This document shows positions 13,201 through 22,872 of a stretch of DNA of 64,000 nt, one piece after another. The stretch covers positions 248,001 to 312,000 of the forward strand of contig NC_018397.1 in assembly GCF_000208865.1 (NCBI RefSeq), read 5' to 3'. Numbering within the stretch: position 1 is the stretch's first letter; each line of letters opens with the position of its first letter. This DNA is from Neospora caninum Liverpool (taxonomy: Eukaryota; Apicomplexa; Conoidasida; Eucoccidiorida; Sarcocystidae). The position numbers were made by a program, and so were the translations under genes. The notes under the pieces were generated by a model. That model saw nothing but the letters and a program-made list of their open reading frames with translations. It did not search any database and was not told the DNA's origin.

Positions 13201-13700
13201 TCTTTCCGACTCCCAGTGCGGAGTTAGGAGTTCGACCAACCTCCTATGGAGACGGCGACAGGGACATCCCCACCGGAGAAAGGCATCATACGCAAGAGGT
13301 TAGAAACAGCATCTTATATGGAGGAGAGGGCGTGCTGGAACAGGGCAGAGCAGATGAGAAAATGAGATGGGCCAATGGCAAAGAATGTACTCGCGTCATA
13401 CCGGAGTCTTGGGAGGAGCGTATCGCAGCTACAAGAAGGAGCGTACGGGAGCAAATGGGACATCTCTTGCAAGAGGATCAAATTCGTTGGAAGGTAGAAA
13501 CGTGCATGGCTGGCGTTTTTGATAGACTGAGTGCAAAATGCAAGTGCTGCTGTGGGGGAACTTGGCAAAAAATGAGCGTGGAGCGGAAGCAGCGGTGTGG
13601 ACAGATCACATTTTGGACGCTGGCAGGGACGCTGGTTGTGCTTATTTTCATTGCTGTCATTTGCCTTGTCAGTGCCAAGGTCCTCAACGACACAGAATGA
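7212..13700 (+). CDS. very large intronless hypothetical protein with C-terminal membrane anchor
   Basis: One open frame encodes 2162 residues. An in-frame TAA at 7191-7193 precedes the first ATG, which fixes 7212 as the likely start. Most of the chain is polar, Ser/Arg/Glu-rich and without a recognisable domain, so it is probably disordered. Order appears at the end: a charged helix-like segment (about 2067-2109), a CKCCCGG cysteine cluster (about 2110-2116), a basic stretch, then one hydrophobic span (about 2132-2156) and a six-residue tail VLNDTE. There is no N-terminal signal peptide. This layout suggests a tail-anchored protein with a huge cytosolic domain. The cysteine cluster next to the membrane could be palmitoylated, which is inference. 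I do not recognise a family. A 6.5 kb intact frame without introns argues that it is expressed. The divergent neighbour is the PEX1-like gene. Confidence 0.75.
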   Translation: MAPPACAHLYQGSHLPGRTGKPEELQMGQETFPPLQGSEKETPNGVVLSSRKHPTVAPWSVSPTSSFVTRPQDQYYQHRLSASPASFSCVSPLSLKERGVYLRHQGCNPASVIPASSSPAVDGRSTVYFARGPASSPVTREPVLHGHRSGDITTWCQASVKKTHRQNPLVPKTEEHKASFRHSSHDLKRVEGVVPRIGRNEGEGDSIKAIVPVSSPSSLRAPSTIITDRVCRVFGATELQAVNACSGIADGTAKGDTAPTKTDTEILPSYNMAAGAAAPAGNIIAADERNTVRAKALLSVEQRSEDEFVSPSKSRKRQASLCFNRSPVLLDKRPSSVSEIEFPHAEEETHCGYIQNPIASGVSFEERPDVVSLERRVWETSSLSSVVMNESSWPLSMNRSYEKHNSGPLNSMARRRGHAHSQDGPAASVQSWQRTTCKGCSSSGARPALVSQRLTTGEADHHVPAGTVTVCRGRSTCRLPRSSSFATSSCSVSSHTSGASALSAIRKAYAAIKSARASSPSNGGPSAPSFCNHGEMEKSQRTTSSSLSPTICGRARPPGEKEAFYPHRLSGGKTRFSVEKTSSYPYSRSCQTELSYRHDSASDAHCLTPFQAELRLQQRISSERRKPNVYLSLLKMLEVSSTNFSNLQQKEECHMKGHRRRPNVFYEADGGNANRTCVEGGTSDSHLVCRTCGNERDHETGKSPSFPVETPGHASRRLRPSASQPSAPQGEAAQNCETGETDTYPSFVTGSSHRGEGKTDAAERPMSISNVAVVGDPQQSTGRPGLNLIERADFRQLGDAAAQPRAAFETMKTAYQLIHQDPDEQISTPPADSPCLACLKRAIEGDYNSEAAGAGFSEDDHFCTARESLNTYSVRLLEGRQALSLEDGKKEWEMDVHAQRKTGSEKKGHEHCEAPRAVESVLDLVPSETLADHTGNGDTVVSSAERHGSCALLGASGTVKRGVDGQRLPPPGREGETMGDETRVDEVKPGNDSAADDEIRGDREANVHFFQNEVGHRTVVAAREEIVRVSQSHEGGKNDRVMGPKDGADRDAEKREESNERSRCYARMLMSLRQNGHRAEGSVKSKLAQADGAPAPLVSMYPRNQNRNRTTDAGCDAESNKLLARRVSRNIQETCVAGIPQCRCIPCRPQSSSASCLKERSEPSGLPLSQPSIPAPLDSPSCSSSFFPSTKAVRAVRDEGTKVSDAFSVFTEGSISESSRASSSATASTRASTCSAFRISSVRGASADVASGARTSRFWNESGDMSVSTKTEVIRTSGKGADGGSKHLTCVGRSDTASLLSGTPARTCFTSGAAGSCEKFPGRHSEGELESVDFLQGFGRTRGNVTIPTACSDTETVVATARIHMKEAPGRLSCGKREERSKVVGFTALSESGGEGSRHYGRVNQAVDVHACAVTKGSGNGARQSLENTPHSTVQQASANAGYRGPPVGIAPIVSLKTSKAAKPNDYNVDDEEETVNVTANDRRGDDAEAPLAGRCLRDPSTPPVECQGIYNHERHSGTESEERSISHDLICNLLARAQKLIITDGVPTVLSDQRSDASLQAVKGADSLPRASFRMQQMQPEQVQSLADQGATSDVSRGSSSSPTKEETSLLSGCRCHTHRPISTRNTPDLSPLSTMSSSATRLSPYGERPTVTQSCDKNPIVDGSWDTISPSGPTTSKGAPGRETVSRDAHSLDRTRSQNEGKRFTRTSHGGKTKMWSPQTKTKQIRRGRLGSHLVWNIAETDRSRVNGESPTPPRGVAVRREGKLFRSYTRGTLDECHGNRLRVEDEETQRARGAHQLNGVSTKTKHGTEGSSGGLPAYSRKRPPSPELIGVYIPDPDDDDLETILSTENDAEHPTSQLVPGVAFTAKPITSVRESRKENTRRGAAEPLSDSFGNATNSEVTLPPIPSYAKAPGVNAVADSSPSLPNSILCATSAVRTSPSKSTKYPSLFRQQHYDPGDKTDHGGGGAKSAYVCVANEVPCSTRMVGNSRLFTWLFPTPSAELGVRPTSYGDGDRDIPTGERHHTQEVRNSILYGGEGVLEQGRADEKMRWANGKECTRVIPESWEERIAATRRSVREQMGHLLQEDQIRWKVETCMAGVFDRLSAKCKCCCGGTWQKMSVERKQRCGQITFWTLAGTLVVLIFIAVICLVSAKVLNDTE

Positions 13701-16464
13701 GAGGAGGAGAGAGGTAGTGACGCTCAGAGAAAAGTGTGCCGTCAAAACGCGTGAGCCCTTGCAGCTGACTGTGGTTGTTATGTTGACATACCTAGCGATT
13801 TAGAGCAGCAGATATATGTCACTAAACACCGTTGATACCGTGCTAGGATCGAGGACTGCGAAAACGGTATACCAAGTGGTAACAGTTTGGTACACTGTAG
13901 CGCTTCAAGGATGGTACATGCTCGAGTTAGAAGAGCCGAGAGGTCTATCGTGAAACCGAGCGACCCTACCAGATGCTCCCCCTCCTGCGACATACAGCAG
14001 CTCGTGGGTGGGTCGCATACACTTGCATGACGAGTTGTGTTGAATTGATAGACCAGCGGACCACATGACTTAATATTCCGCTTATAATAGTCGTCTACTA
14101 GTTCATATGCGTGAGAACTTTATGCATCTGCAATTGCAGTGTTGGCCTCCCCCTCGTCTGCACTGAATAACACCGGCCGTTCTGGCATCAACTACTCCCA
14201 CTCCCCTGTTCTGCCTAAGTGATAGAAACAGGTCTCCCACGAGTTTTGTCATAGCTGTGAAAGAGAGAGGACACCACGGCCGCAACGCCATTGAAAGTAC
14301 GGTGATACGCGTGTTGACCTTTTTCGGAGGTGCTTCCACCTCTCTCCGCTTAAACTGAGCTTGATAACACGAGTTTTTCAACCAAACCATTCATGACGGA
14401 CCTGGACGGATTTTGAGAGACGAGTACTATGCTCTAAACAGAGACCTAACCTCTCGGGGTAGCATTCTGTAGCACTGCTTTGCTTGTCCCCCGTCTCGGT
14501 ACATAATACCTATTTATGAGGCATTCCTTACATATATATGTATGCTGTGTGAAAGTATATGTGTGTATGCATACTACTAAATGTTCGTATACATACGTCA
14601 ATTCTATTTCTGAGTGCAAACTGCTGGATACCGTCACGTGTATATATCAAGGCAAACGCTTCGTCTGACCCTTTCCTCAGAATGATACAATGTTTGCAAG
14701 CAATGCAGGGACACATTCGTTGTGGCGCTTGTTTGTGTCGACAATTTATCGTCGGTCTTCCCTAACATACGCCGTACAGAAGCGACAGACAGTCATTCAA
14801 CGATAATTGCGTTTCAAATAAACAACAAGTTGGTCAAGTTCCGTCTCACGCTCTACGGAAGGGGATCCACTGGCGCCGAGCACCTGTGCATCGATGCTAT
14901 TTTCTAGCTGTCAGAGATACGGTACTTAGGAGCAGGAGTATTTTTATCACGCCAGTTCCAGATATCTACAGGCAAAAGCCGCCTGCACTCAGTAAAACGT
15001 GCATCTATTTCGGAATTCTCAACTTGACTATAGGTGCATGCCTTTCTGGCGATATTTCGGACGCACGCGTATATCTATAGTCATACAGCTACACTCTCAT
15101 TTCCATAGAGATGCAGAACACCAAAGGCTCTGGAGGACCGTTTTCTAGGAGAACAGATCACGGCCTACGAACGCCTCACCAGGGGGACAGTACGGCATAT
15201 TAAGGACGTTGCACGCCAGTGAGAGAATAATCGATTTTGTGGTTTCCCGGTTTATGCACACTTGAGGTATATGCTTACTTCAGATGCTGTACACTCCATC
15301 GGCACCCACCATCCTCGCTGTGGGTGTCCATCCAAAGGAGGTATGGTGTTGCTGAATAACACGGATAAGATAGTGTCACGTTTTCTTCGACGGTGGTAGA
15401 AAGAAGGCCTCCGAATGGTTTGCCACATGACAGAAAAAGTCTCGTGTGACAGCAGTATACCCTCAGCCTTCGTTCCATTGTTTTCCCGACAGTTCATTCA
15501 CCTCTCGGAGGCTTTTATCTCTGTGGAAAGAAGACACCCTCCAGTCTGCAGTGAACCTGGAATGTGATGGAGAGTGCTCACACATTCCTTCGACTATCGC
15601 TATAGGAAGAGGGAAGATTGGCGACAACGCTGCCGCAACCAACTACAACATCACGACGTGGTTGTACCGTTCGCGACGTTTTTATTCTGCTGAACTTGAG
15701 CTCCAGAAGGTCACGTCTCTTTTCATGGACAGTATGTTGTCAGCGTGCCAGGCAGTAAGCTGACTCTGCGAAGTCCCCCTTCGCCTAGCGGGACCTTTCC
15801 GCTACTTCCACAATGCATGCGCAGACAAAACCCTCCAACCGCACTCTGTTCGTCTCTTACCCAGTTTTTCCATTCGGCCCTTATAATGTTGTTGACCATC
15901 CAATTCATGTGGAGCTGTTCACGCACACTTCGGGTTCAGGACTGGAAAGATGCTTCTGTGCATCCGCCGTGGACGAATTCCATGCGTTAGAGCGGTTAAC
16001 TGGCGTCTCATTAAGTTGAAGCGCTCATTACAACACATACGAAATATCAAATGCGTGTGGGTTCGATTAGATATGAGATGTTTCCCTACTCATGCAAAAT
16101 GGGAAGGCGTGTGAAAAGGAACAATGAAAGTACCATACCCAGCTGAAAGTACCACACCCCAGCTGGTGACATTGCGGTCGCACAACCATTAGACCTTCCT
16201 CGCAATAGCAATGCTGTGGACAATCAAAGCACTATTTAGAGAATGCTGATGTTGAGTCATTGGCAATCGTGTAGTTGAATCATGTGCCGTGTTTCTTGGA
16301 CATACCCGTTGATTTGTCTGCTTTCTTTCTTCGTCACACATGCAACGGGCACTCACCAAGGAGTGGAACAGTACCGGACAATTACCACAAGAGTCCGATT
16401 TCTTTGACTCCCAGTTGTTTTTTCAATCGGTGTGAGTGCATGTGTCTAACATGCCTACACAACA
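13701..16464. other. intergenic region
   Basis: This 2.8 kb lies between two plus-strand genes. It has short unsupported frames, an imperfect purine/pyrimidine stretch of the TATATGTATG type around 14525-14600, and a small tandem duplication at 16125-16163. It presumably holds the 3' UTR of the upstream gene and the promoter of the 342-residue gene. Confidence 0.6.
16125..16163. repeat. two-copy 19/20-bp tandem duplication
   Basis: TGAAAGTACCATACCCAGC at 16125-16143 is followed directly by a near copy with one substitution and one extra C at 16144-16163. It lies about 300 bases upstream of the 342-residue ORF. Whether it is regulatory is unknown. Confidence 0.7.
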
Positions 16465-17493
16465 ATGGGGATTCCGAGAGGCTGGGCTGCTCTCGAAGCC
16501 TCATGCGCACTGTTGACACTTTTCGGCACTGTGGTAGGCCCAGTTAGTGCCCTAGTAGGGACCCAGAAGCATCAGTATCGTACATCCATTCGGCAAGTGC
16601 TTCCTCCAGGGGCGTGGAAGAAAGTCCGCGACGGTGGTTGCTTAGTAGGGCTTGCCCCAAACCTCGTCGTAGATCCCGCCTTACCGAACATCAACAAAAC
16701 TTTAGCCTTTCCAGACTTCATTGGTGGTCAGCTTTGTGACTGGTTGGATGTGCAATGGCTCAAGCACACGACTGTGGGGAAAGCAGTCTTGAAAAAACCT
16801 ACGGGATTATTGAAGTTCTTTAAGCGTCCGTCGCAATTCCTCTTCGAAGACCACCTGGAGGTTATTATCACCTACATTGACTTGATTGATTATGAGCGCG
16901 TCAGCGGTATCAACGGTCACGTGCCACTACCGTGGGCGGCGGCCAGATTAAGATACAATCCACCAACGCATGAATTCGGTGAGTCTGTAGTCTCCTTCAT
17001 TGCTCGAGGCGGCGACCCCTATTCACCTACTGAAGTGTATTTCCTACTGGCATCTGAGTTCTCCCGTCGGTTGCGACAAGATACCAGTTACACTCCGGAT
17101 TATGTTTCAGCGGACTTTGCCGTCTCGGACAGAATCAGCGAAGGCACGGAGCTGGGCGTGGTTGTTGAACAGCCTCTGCTCCTGCAGAACTTCTTGATAG
17201 TAGATGGGGCATGTGCGTTCCTTGATGGCCGACTGCAGACGACGGACTTACAGCTGTGCCGCTGGGCAGACACATTGGAAAAACTTTACCCTTCCTCTTC
17301 TGCTATTATGCATATACACAAGCTGGCGTTGTTCAACTCCAATCCAGCAGGTTTTCTGGCGAATATTGAACTTCAAAGCCCGGAGTACAGTCACTACGGC
17401 AAACTAGTTCGTATTTTCTTGAAGCCAAGTACTCCGCTAGCAGGCATCTTCCAAGAAAGACACGATTATCTCATTCGCAAATACCGCGAATAG
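16465..17493 (+). CDS. hypothetical 342-aa protein with signal peptide
   Basis: This intronless frame encodes 342 residues starting at an ATG in an ACAACAATGG context. Residues 1-30 look like a signal peptide: a short N-region, a hydrophobic core ASCALLTLFGTVVGPVSA, then an acceptable cleavage site. The rest is evenly mixed, rich in aromatics and hydrophobics (for example HLEVIITYIDLIDYERV) and free of low complexity, unlike most proteins in this window, so it probably folds as a compact globular domain. There is no second membrane span and few cysteines, so it is not an SRS- or EGF-type surface protein. I do not recognise a family. Secretion or entry into a secretory organelle is inferred from the N-terminus only. 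It stands alone, with more than 1.7 kb of non-coding DNA on each side. Confidence 0.75.
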   Translation: MGIPRGWAALEASCALLTLFGTVVGPVSALVGTQKHQYRTSIRQVLPPGAWKKVRDGGCLVGLAPNLVVDPALPNINKTLAFPDFIGGQLCDWLDVQWLKHTTVGKAVLKKPTGLLKFFKRPSQFLFEDHLEVIITYIDLIDYERVSGINGHVPLPWAAARLRYNPPTHEFGESVVSFIARGGDPYSPTEVYFLLASEFSRRLRQDTSYTPDYVSADFAVSDRISEGTELGVVVEQPLLLQNFLIVDGACAFLDGRLQTTDLQLCRWADTLEKLYPSSSAIMHIHKLALFNSNPAGFLANIELQSPEYSHYGKLVRIFLKPSTPLAGIFQERHDYLIRKYRE

Positions 17494-19257
17494 CGAGGCT
17501 GTCGTTTGCGCATCGAACATGCAGTGCAATGAAAAAAGTATGTGTGGCGACTCTTATGACTGTCACGGAAAACATAAGTGGTTCTCAGCTTTTTCGAGCC
17601 CCCGCACCCCGCCATACTCGGGGTTAATAGGTTGGCTGCATTCGTTCGTCGTGTGGGCTGCGGATGGACTTGCGTTGTGTGCAAGTTGCAATGTGAGGAC
17701 AAGTATACAGCATATAGGACAATCTACGTTGCTGTTTTCATTTAGTCATGTTTGAGGCACGTGTTGGGAGGCGGTGATCATTTTCGTTTTCCTAGCCTGG
17801 CTGTTCCATTTACGGTTTTGTGTTACTAATCGTGCCCACATTTGCCATCAGCATTTTCGTGGCGCACGGCTGTCTGGATCCAAAGTGATCAACTGCTTCC
17901 CGCTGGAAGATACAAAGCAAGAGTCCTGATGGGACCATCCCGGTGACATAGTCGCAGCAAGTTCCTCGGTTGGAGGGGTTGTTGCATCTGTAGCATAGCC
18001 ACAGGATACGAAGAGATGCAGCCAGGCACGGAGCACATGCAATGTAACCAACCGAGATAGTTCCACTTAGTTCACGCGAGCTGTTATTGCTGAAAGGGGA
18101 AAGAAAGTGTGTAGCGCGCATTTCCAGCGTGTGGTGGAACATCTCCATAGGCAGCGACAGTCTCGGTACATGACCGTTCCTGCCGTCCAATTAACACGTT
18201 TTATAAGGCGACGACTTCGGAACCCCAATACAAGGTTTTGAGAATGTCCGAAGAGCAGTACTGACGATTGGTTGCTATTTCGTTCCTATACGGGGGTATG
18301 GCCGCGTATACGAAAGAAGTAAACACAACGACATACTACACACAGTTATATATATATATATATATATATATATAGGTAGCCCTAATGGAAAAGGGAAGGT
18401 TATCCCATCTGACAGATGGGATGATACCAGTAAGGTCGATCGCCTCCCCAACGTGAAAGTCTGGAGTAGAGTCAGCACATTGTCGAGGAAGATCACGGAA
18501 AGGATTATACCCAAAAAAAATATCTCCGCCTCTGAAAGTGCAGAGGCTTTCGAGTTGAATGTAGAGAAACCGGTAATCTGGCTTTTATGTTCGTCTAGTC
18601 GATTGAATCACGATGAAACTTCTAGAAATATTGCCATGATACTCGTGAGAACCGCACGAAGCGCGTGTATCCCAAAAATTTGCTTTTAGATCTGTGGGGT
18701 GAGGACCCTACAGCCAGCTCACACTCCCTGCTCCCTCTTCCCACTGCCCTACCAGACTCCTCACTGTGCTCAAAGTCAAGCTACTGCAGAAAAAAATGGT
18801 ACGCTACCAATGACAACATCAAATAATTGTACCTTCGTGGCTCCCCGAGATGGATGGAATCACATGTAAGGTAGCTCACGTGAGGGATTCGACTGAGCAT
18901 GTACGTTCCGCTAGGGTTCGGAACCTCGATGCGCTCCGACCCCTATTTTGTGTCGTACATGTACAAGCTAAGTACCATGCACACTTTGGAAGTGAAACCT
19001 GCGGCGGAAACGGAATATAAAGAAGTTATTCAAGCCTACTGCTCCAACGCGACGATGCTCGTCCCCCGGCAAGACAGAAGCGGTTTGCACTACCAGGGAG
19101 GTCTCTGGAAAGTCTGCCATGTGTCCGAAAGCACGCCATTTGCTAATTAATTTAACCTTAACACTCCTGAGCACTACAGAAAAAGAAAGAAACCGACCAC
19201 CATGGGACACTGCCATCTTCCGATGATTCAACGCCAAGCATACACACTCGGTTCAGT
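17494..19257. other. convergent intergenic region
   Basis: This 1.8 kb lies between convergent genes and probably holds both 3' UTRs. It contains a (TA)14 microsatellite at 18347-18374. Short frames, including a minus-strand 126-codon one at 17810-18190, have no domain and irregular composition. No supported gene is seen. Confidence 0.6.
18347..18374. repeat. (TA)n microsatellite, 14 units
   Basis: Perfect TA dinucleotide run in the interval between two convergent genes. Confidence 0.95.
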
Positions 19258-22200
19258 TCAAGAAACTGTTGAGCTCTGAATTAGGGGAGTCTCTCCCGTA
19301 GGCTGTACCTCGCATAGGAGCTTTCGGATAGCCACCACAACAACGTCTGCGGTATCCCAAGTGCATGGGAAAGAGGACACGTGAGGTGTTGTATGATTTG
19401 TCGTTGACTCCCATTCTCCTTCAGATGTTCCCCCCGGCCAGCGTCGTTGTGTATCTATCTTCTCATGTTTTTTCCCCAAATTTTCCGTGGGACCCGCGGG
19501 GTCACATGGACTTGTGATAGACTGTGCTCTCGCTTCCCAAGCGCGGCGACTGTTTGCCAATCGGAGGAGACTCACAGACAGTCGGGTCCGGTCCACCGGA
19601 CTGAGATGTGGGAAAATGTGCTCGACATGGCAGACAATTTCCAAAGGAAGGCCGTAGGTCGCAAAAATGACTGAACGTGTTTCTGGCCGTGCCAAGGGTG
19701 ACAGTAAGCTGGAGCTGTGAATGCCCTGACCAGGAGACAGTCGCTGAGCGAGTAACGCCTGGAAATGGGGAAAGAAGGCTTGTAAAGCTTGTATTAATGA
19801 TAAGATATCCTGCGGTGTGCACTGTGGAAGGAAGTTCATACTAAATGCGGAAGACGACGATGATGGAGGCATACGGCACGGAAGATCTGGCTTTGATGAG
19901 GACCAACCGGCCTTGTAAGGAGGGTAGGACGGTAGGACTGAGTGCTGCGGAGCACAGCGAGTCGTATGACCAGCCTGTGGAGAAAAATTGGCAGGAACGT
20001 TGGCAAGGTGCATTGCATCCGACGGCTGAAATGCCATTGAAATAATCGTGAGGACGATGCGCCAATCGTTCGTCCTTGCTTTGCTGCACGCCCACAAATA
20101 TGTGCAGACCTCACGAGGCCCAACCAACTGTTCTCCTCTGATCTTCAGTTTTTCTGCGGTCTTGTGCCCCTGTATCTTCAGAGACACCGGGGTGTGCGGC
20201 TGGTTCTTTGAACTCCTCGGTTCACTTGTCTCATCCGTCGCCAGTTCACATGAGCCCTTTTCCTTCGCCAGAAGCCACTGGAAGTTTTCCTGTCCCTCAG
20301 ATGTATCAAAGCTGCACTGGCTCGACACTGAAAGGCTTTGCCTCTCCTCGCTTCGCCTGGTTTTGCATGAATGATGTTCTGCCATCTTTTCAGGTCTTTC
20401 CTGGACTGGCTCTCCAGCGCTCGGGCGCCCCAAAGCTTCACTGTCTGGAGTTCGCTCGCATCTTGTTCGTGCCTGCTTCTCCAGCAAGACGCTAATTCTC
20501 CGCCCGAGTGCGGAGAAGGCCGACTGAAAACGGAAATTCGTTTGAAAATCCCGGTTCCGAGATAGCTGACGCAGGAATTTATCTTCGCAGAAAACTGCCA
20601 GAGCCCAGGCAACCATGGTAATCCCTTGCGGCGCCAGTTCTGCGGCTCGTATTTCCACAGCGCCAAGTGAGCCGCAAAGAAGAGTGCACAGAAGATCTTG
20701 CTGTTCTTTCAGATCCCGCCCACAGAAGTTTGTTCTATCTCGCCCTCCATCACCTCTATTGTCTGCATTTCGCATGGAAAATCCGTCGACTTGTGGAGAC
20801 ACGTGCAGCGCAGAAGGCACAACCAACGGTTCTGTTTTCTGCTCTGAAGCGTCGCTCGTCTCCGCGTTGACTTGCCTCGACAGAATGTCAGATCCTTCCC
20901 CCCTGAGAATCGCGCGCTTGGGTCTGCCATTCGGTTGCCTCAAGAGTTTTGCAACGCTCCACAGAGCGACCGGCAAGTGTCGTGGTGACAGCTTACTCAG
21001 CCTAGAAGGATCCGCCTCATCCTTCGTTCGCGTGTCGTCTGTTCTCTCCGTGTCTTCTTCCCTCGCCACCTTGCCGCATGTCCTGTTGAGAGGCAAGAGG
21101 CCTGCTACACGCGTCCCGCTGTGTTCGCCGTTCTGACGAGGTGTAGTCTCGTCATTCTCTTGCCCATGTGCCCTCTCCGCCGCTGTCTCAGAGGACACCT
21201 GCGCCATCCTCGCCTTTCTGCTTCCCACCAAGTGACCGAGTAGCATCATCACGCACGGGTGTAGGATACGCGTTTGCCTATTCGCCGTTGCTTCCTTCTT
21301 GTCTCGGTTGAAGTCGACCCAGCCGTTGCCTCTCCCTTCATTCATTCTCGCGAGTGCATGCAACGCGGTAACCACATTGGCGGGGATCAGAAAGTCCCGG
21401 AATCGAATCGCCAGACGAAACAGTTCCTGAGGAGAAGACGCCCGCGCAAGAGCCTCTGTCAGAGCCACATTGAGAAGCCGAAAGTGGCCCTGAACAACAG
21501 CTCTCTCTACCATCTTATCTAGAGGGGCGAAACCCAATGAAACATCTCGATTGGAGCGAGTTGAAAACCAGTTCCCAGGGTAGGAGCGACAAGTCGTCCT
21601 TTCGTGTCTTTCTGCGACGTGATCGTCCCCGACAGCGTCTTCGCGTTGCTGCTCTGGCGGCCGGCTTACAGTGTTTTGGGCGCTTGCTGGATGCTGGCGC
21701 GCCACACATGAAATGGCGCTGTCATGGAAAGGGCGTTGAACAGCGTCGCCTGCCCTGTTGACGAAGCCATTTGGATTTGCGCGTCTGTGAGGCAAGCGAG
21801 GAAGTTTGTAAGTACCTCCTCTGCACTCGGCCCTCCCGGAGACTGAGGTCGCCGTGAGCGTGCCGGACGGCGGAGAGTCCCCGAAGCGTTCGCTGCTGTC
21901 GGCCCCTTCCGTCTCTTCAAGCGTGGGAGGAAAGATCGGCACATCTTGCGGCCTGGTCAAAGGGGAACTGCCATCATCTGGTCTTTGCTCGCCCCTCTCG
22001 TGGCAAGCAGGCAGAGACCTCAGGGCGTCTCGTGGAGCGAATGAGGAAAGGCGATTAGAGCAAGGAGCGTTTTTTGTCTTGAGATCACTGCCTGTGCTCC
22101 CTGTAGAGGACGAAGCAGCGGAGACAGAATCCCGTTGCTGTCTGTGGTGGCGGCGGCTCTCTGTCTCTGACGGGCATGACGCCGCACCACACGACGGAAG

Positions 22201-22872
22201 CGAAGACACAGCTGCAAGCGGAGCGGGAAATGGGTGGAGAGAAGAGGAGAGACGTGGCGAGGACGCCGAGGAAGAGAGAACTGTGGAGTTTACAGAAGAC
22301 CGCAGAAGAAGACGGCGGACAAGGAAAGCGGCCGCTGCAGCGGCCTCGAGCCGCTTTTGAGTCGTCTGTCGGTTCTCGCAGAATCCGACAAACGCTTCGT
22401 TTGCCTGTTGTTGCTTCTCTTCAATCCTTCCCCTGTCCGCAGGACTGATTATCTGGTTCACAGGAAACCGCAGCCGTTCTACAGCCTCTCTCGGGACAGC
22501 GGCTGGCCTCCTATCCTGCCGCCTTGCAGCCCTTCGAAAGAAACAGGGGGGTTCTCGAAGCGAAACAAAGGAAGCGTTCGGCTCTGGCCTCGCCCAGTGA
22601 TTGAGGTCCTCGTCCCGCATGCGTTCACCAGACCGTGTGCTCGCGCAGCTTGCTTCAGCTGTCACCGCCTGCTGGCAAGCGGCATCGCTGGATCCCTCAC
22701 TTTCGCACAAAGGGAACAGCACACGAGGCTGTTGCGACCCAGCGTCTTTTTCGTCCTTTCGGGGGATGCGCCGGAAGGCAGGAGAGGATAAACCCCGTGA
22801 AACATTTCTGAACAGGCAACAGGGTTTCTTGGCTGCAGCCACACTCGAAACTGTGGATTTCTTGAACGGCAT
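19258..22872 (-). CDS. organellar helical-repeat (HPR/OPR, FASTK-like) RNA-binding protein
   Basis: This intronless minus-strand gene encodes 1204 residues from the ATG at 22872. The frame opens further upstream at 22953, but only with GTG. The N-terminus (MPFKKSTVSS, then KKPCCLFRNVSRGLSS) is basic, Ser-rich and without acidic residues, as in a mitochondrial presequence. The first 450 residues are low complexity. After that come scattered paired-helix units typical of FASTK/RAP-class proteins: about 455-530 (LLNVALTEAL, NVVTALHALARM), 634 (RHLPVALWSVAKLL), 720-790 (APQGITMVAWALAVF), 915-955 (REVCTYLWACSKA), 1019-1046 (TPQDILSLIQALQAFF) and 1080-1120. These repeats bind organellar RNA in this class. 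Apicomplexans have many such proteins, some attached to fragmented mitochondrial rRNA. No C-terminal RAP domain is visible. The target RNA is unknown. Confidence 0.75.
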   Translation of the reverse strand: MPFKKSTVSSVAAAKKPCCLFRNVSRGLSSPAFRRIPRKDEKDAGSQQPRVLFPLCESEGSSDAACQQAVTAEASCASTRSGERMRDEDLNHWARPEPNASFVSLREPPCFFRRAARRQDRRPAAVPREAVERLRFPVNQIISPADRGRIEEKQQQANEAFVGFCENRQTTQKRLEAAAAAAFLVRRLLLRSSVNSTVLSSSASSPRLSSSLHPFPAPLAAVSSLPSCGAASCPSETESRRHHRQQRDSVSAASSSTGSTGSDLKTKNAPCSNRLSSFAPRDALRSLPACHERGEQRPDDGSSPLTRPQDVPIFPPTLEETEGADSSERFGDSPPSGTLTATSVSGRAECRGGTYKLPRLPHRRANPNGFVNRAGDAVQRPFHDSAISCVARQHPASAQNTVSRPPEQQREDAVGDDHVAERHERTTCRSYPGNWFSTRSNRDVSLGFAPLDKMVERAVVQGHFRLLNVALTEALARASSPQELFRLAIRFRDFLIPANVVTALHALARMNEGRGNGWVDFNRDKKEATANRQTRILHPCVMMLLGHLVGSRKARMAQVSSETAAERAHGQENDETTPRQNGEHSGTRVAGLLPLNRTCGKVAREEDTERTDDTRTKDEADPSRLSKLSPRHLPVALWSVAKLLRQPNGRPKRAILRGEGSDILSRQVNAETSDASEQKTEPLVVPSALHVSPQVDGFSMRNADNRGDGGRDRTNFCGRDLKEQQDLLCTLLCGSLGAVEIRAAELAPQGITMVAWALAVFCEDKFLRQLSRNRDFQTNFRFQSAFSALGRRISVLLEKQARTRCERTPDSEALGRPSAGEPVQERPEKMAEHHSCKTRRSEERQSLSVSSQCSFDTSEGQENFQWLLAKEKGSCELATDETSEPRSSKNQPHTPVSLKIQGHKTAEKLKIRGEQLVGPREVCTYLWACSKARTNDWRIVLTIISMAFQPSDAMHLANVPANFSPQAGHTTRCAPQHSVLPSYPPYKAGWSSSKPDLPCRMPPSSSSSAFSMNFLPQCTPQDILSLIQALQAFFPHFQALLAQRLSPGQGIHSSSLLSPLARPETRSVIFATYGLPLEIVCHVEHIFPHLSPVDRTRLSVSLLRLANSRRAWEARAQSITSPCDPAGPTENLGKKHEKIDTQRRWPGGTSEGEWESTTNHTTPHVSSFPCTWDTADVVVVAIRKLLCEVQPTGETPLIQSSTVS

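Noticed and set aside
16055..16075. GGTTCGATTAG, resembling a tRNA T-loop
   Set aside because: No acceptor stem, anticodon arm or A box could be placed around it.
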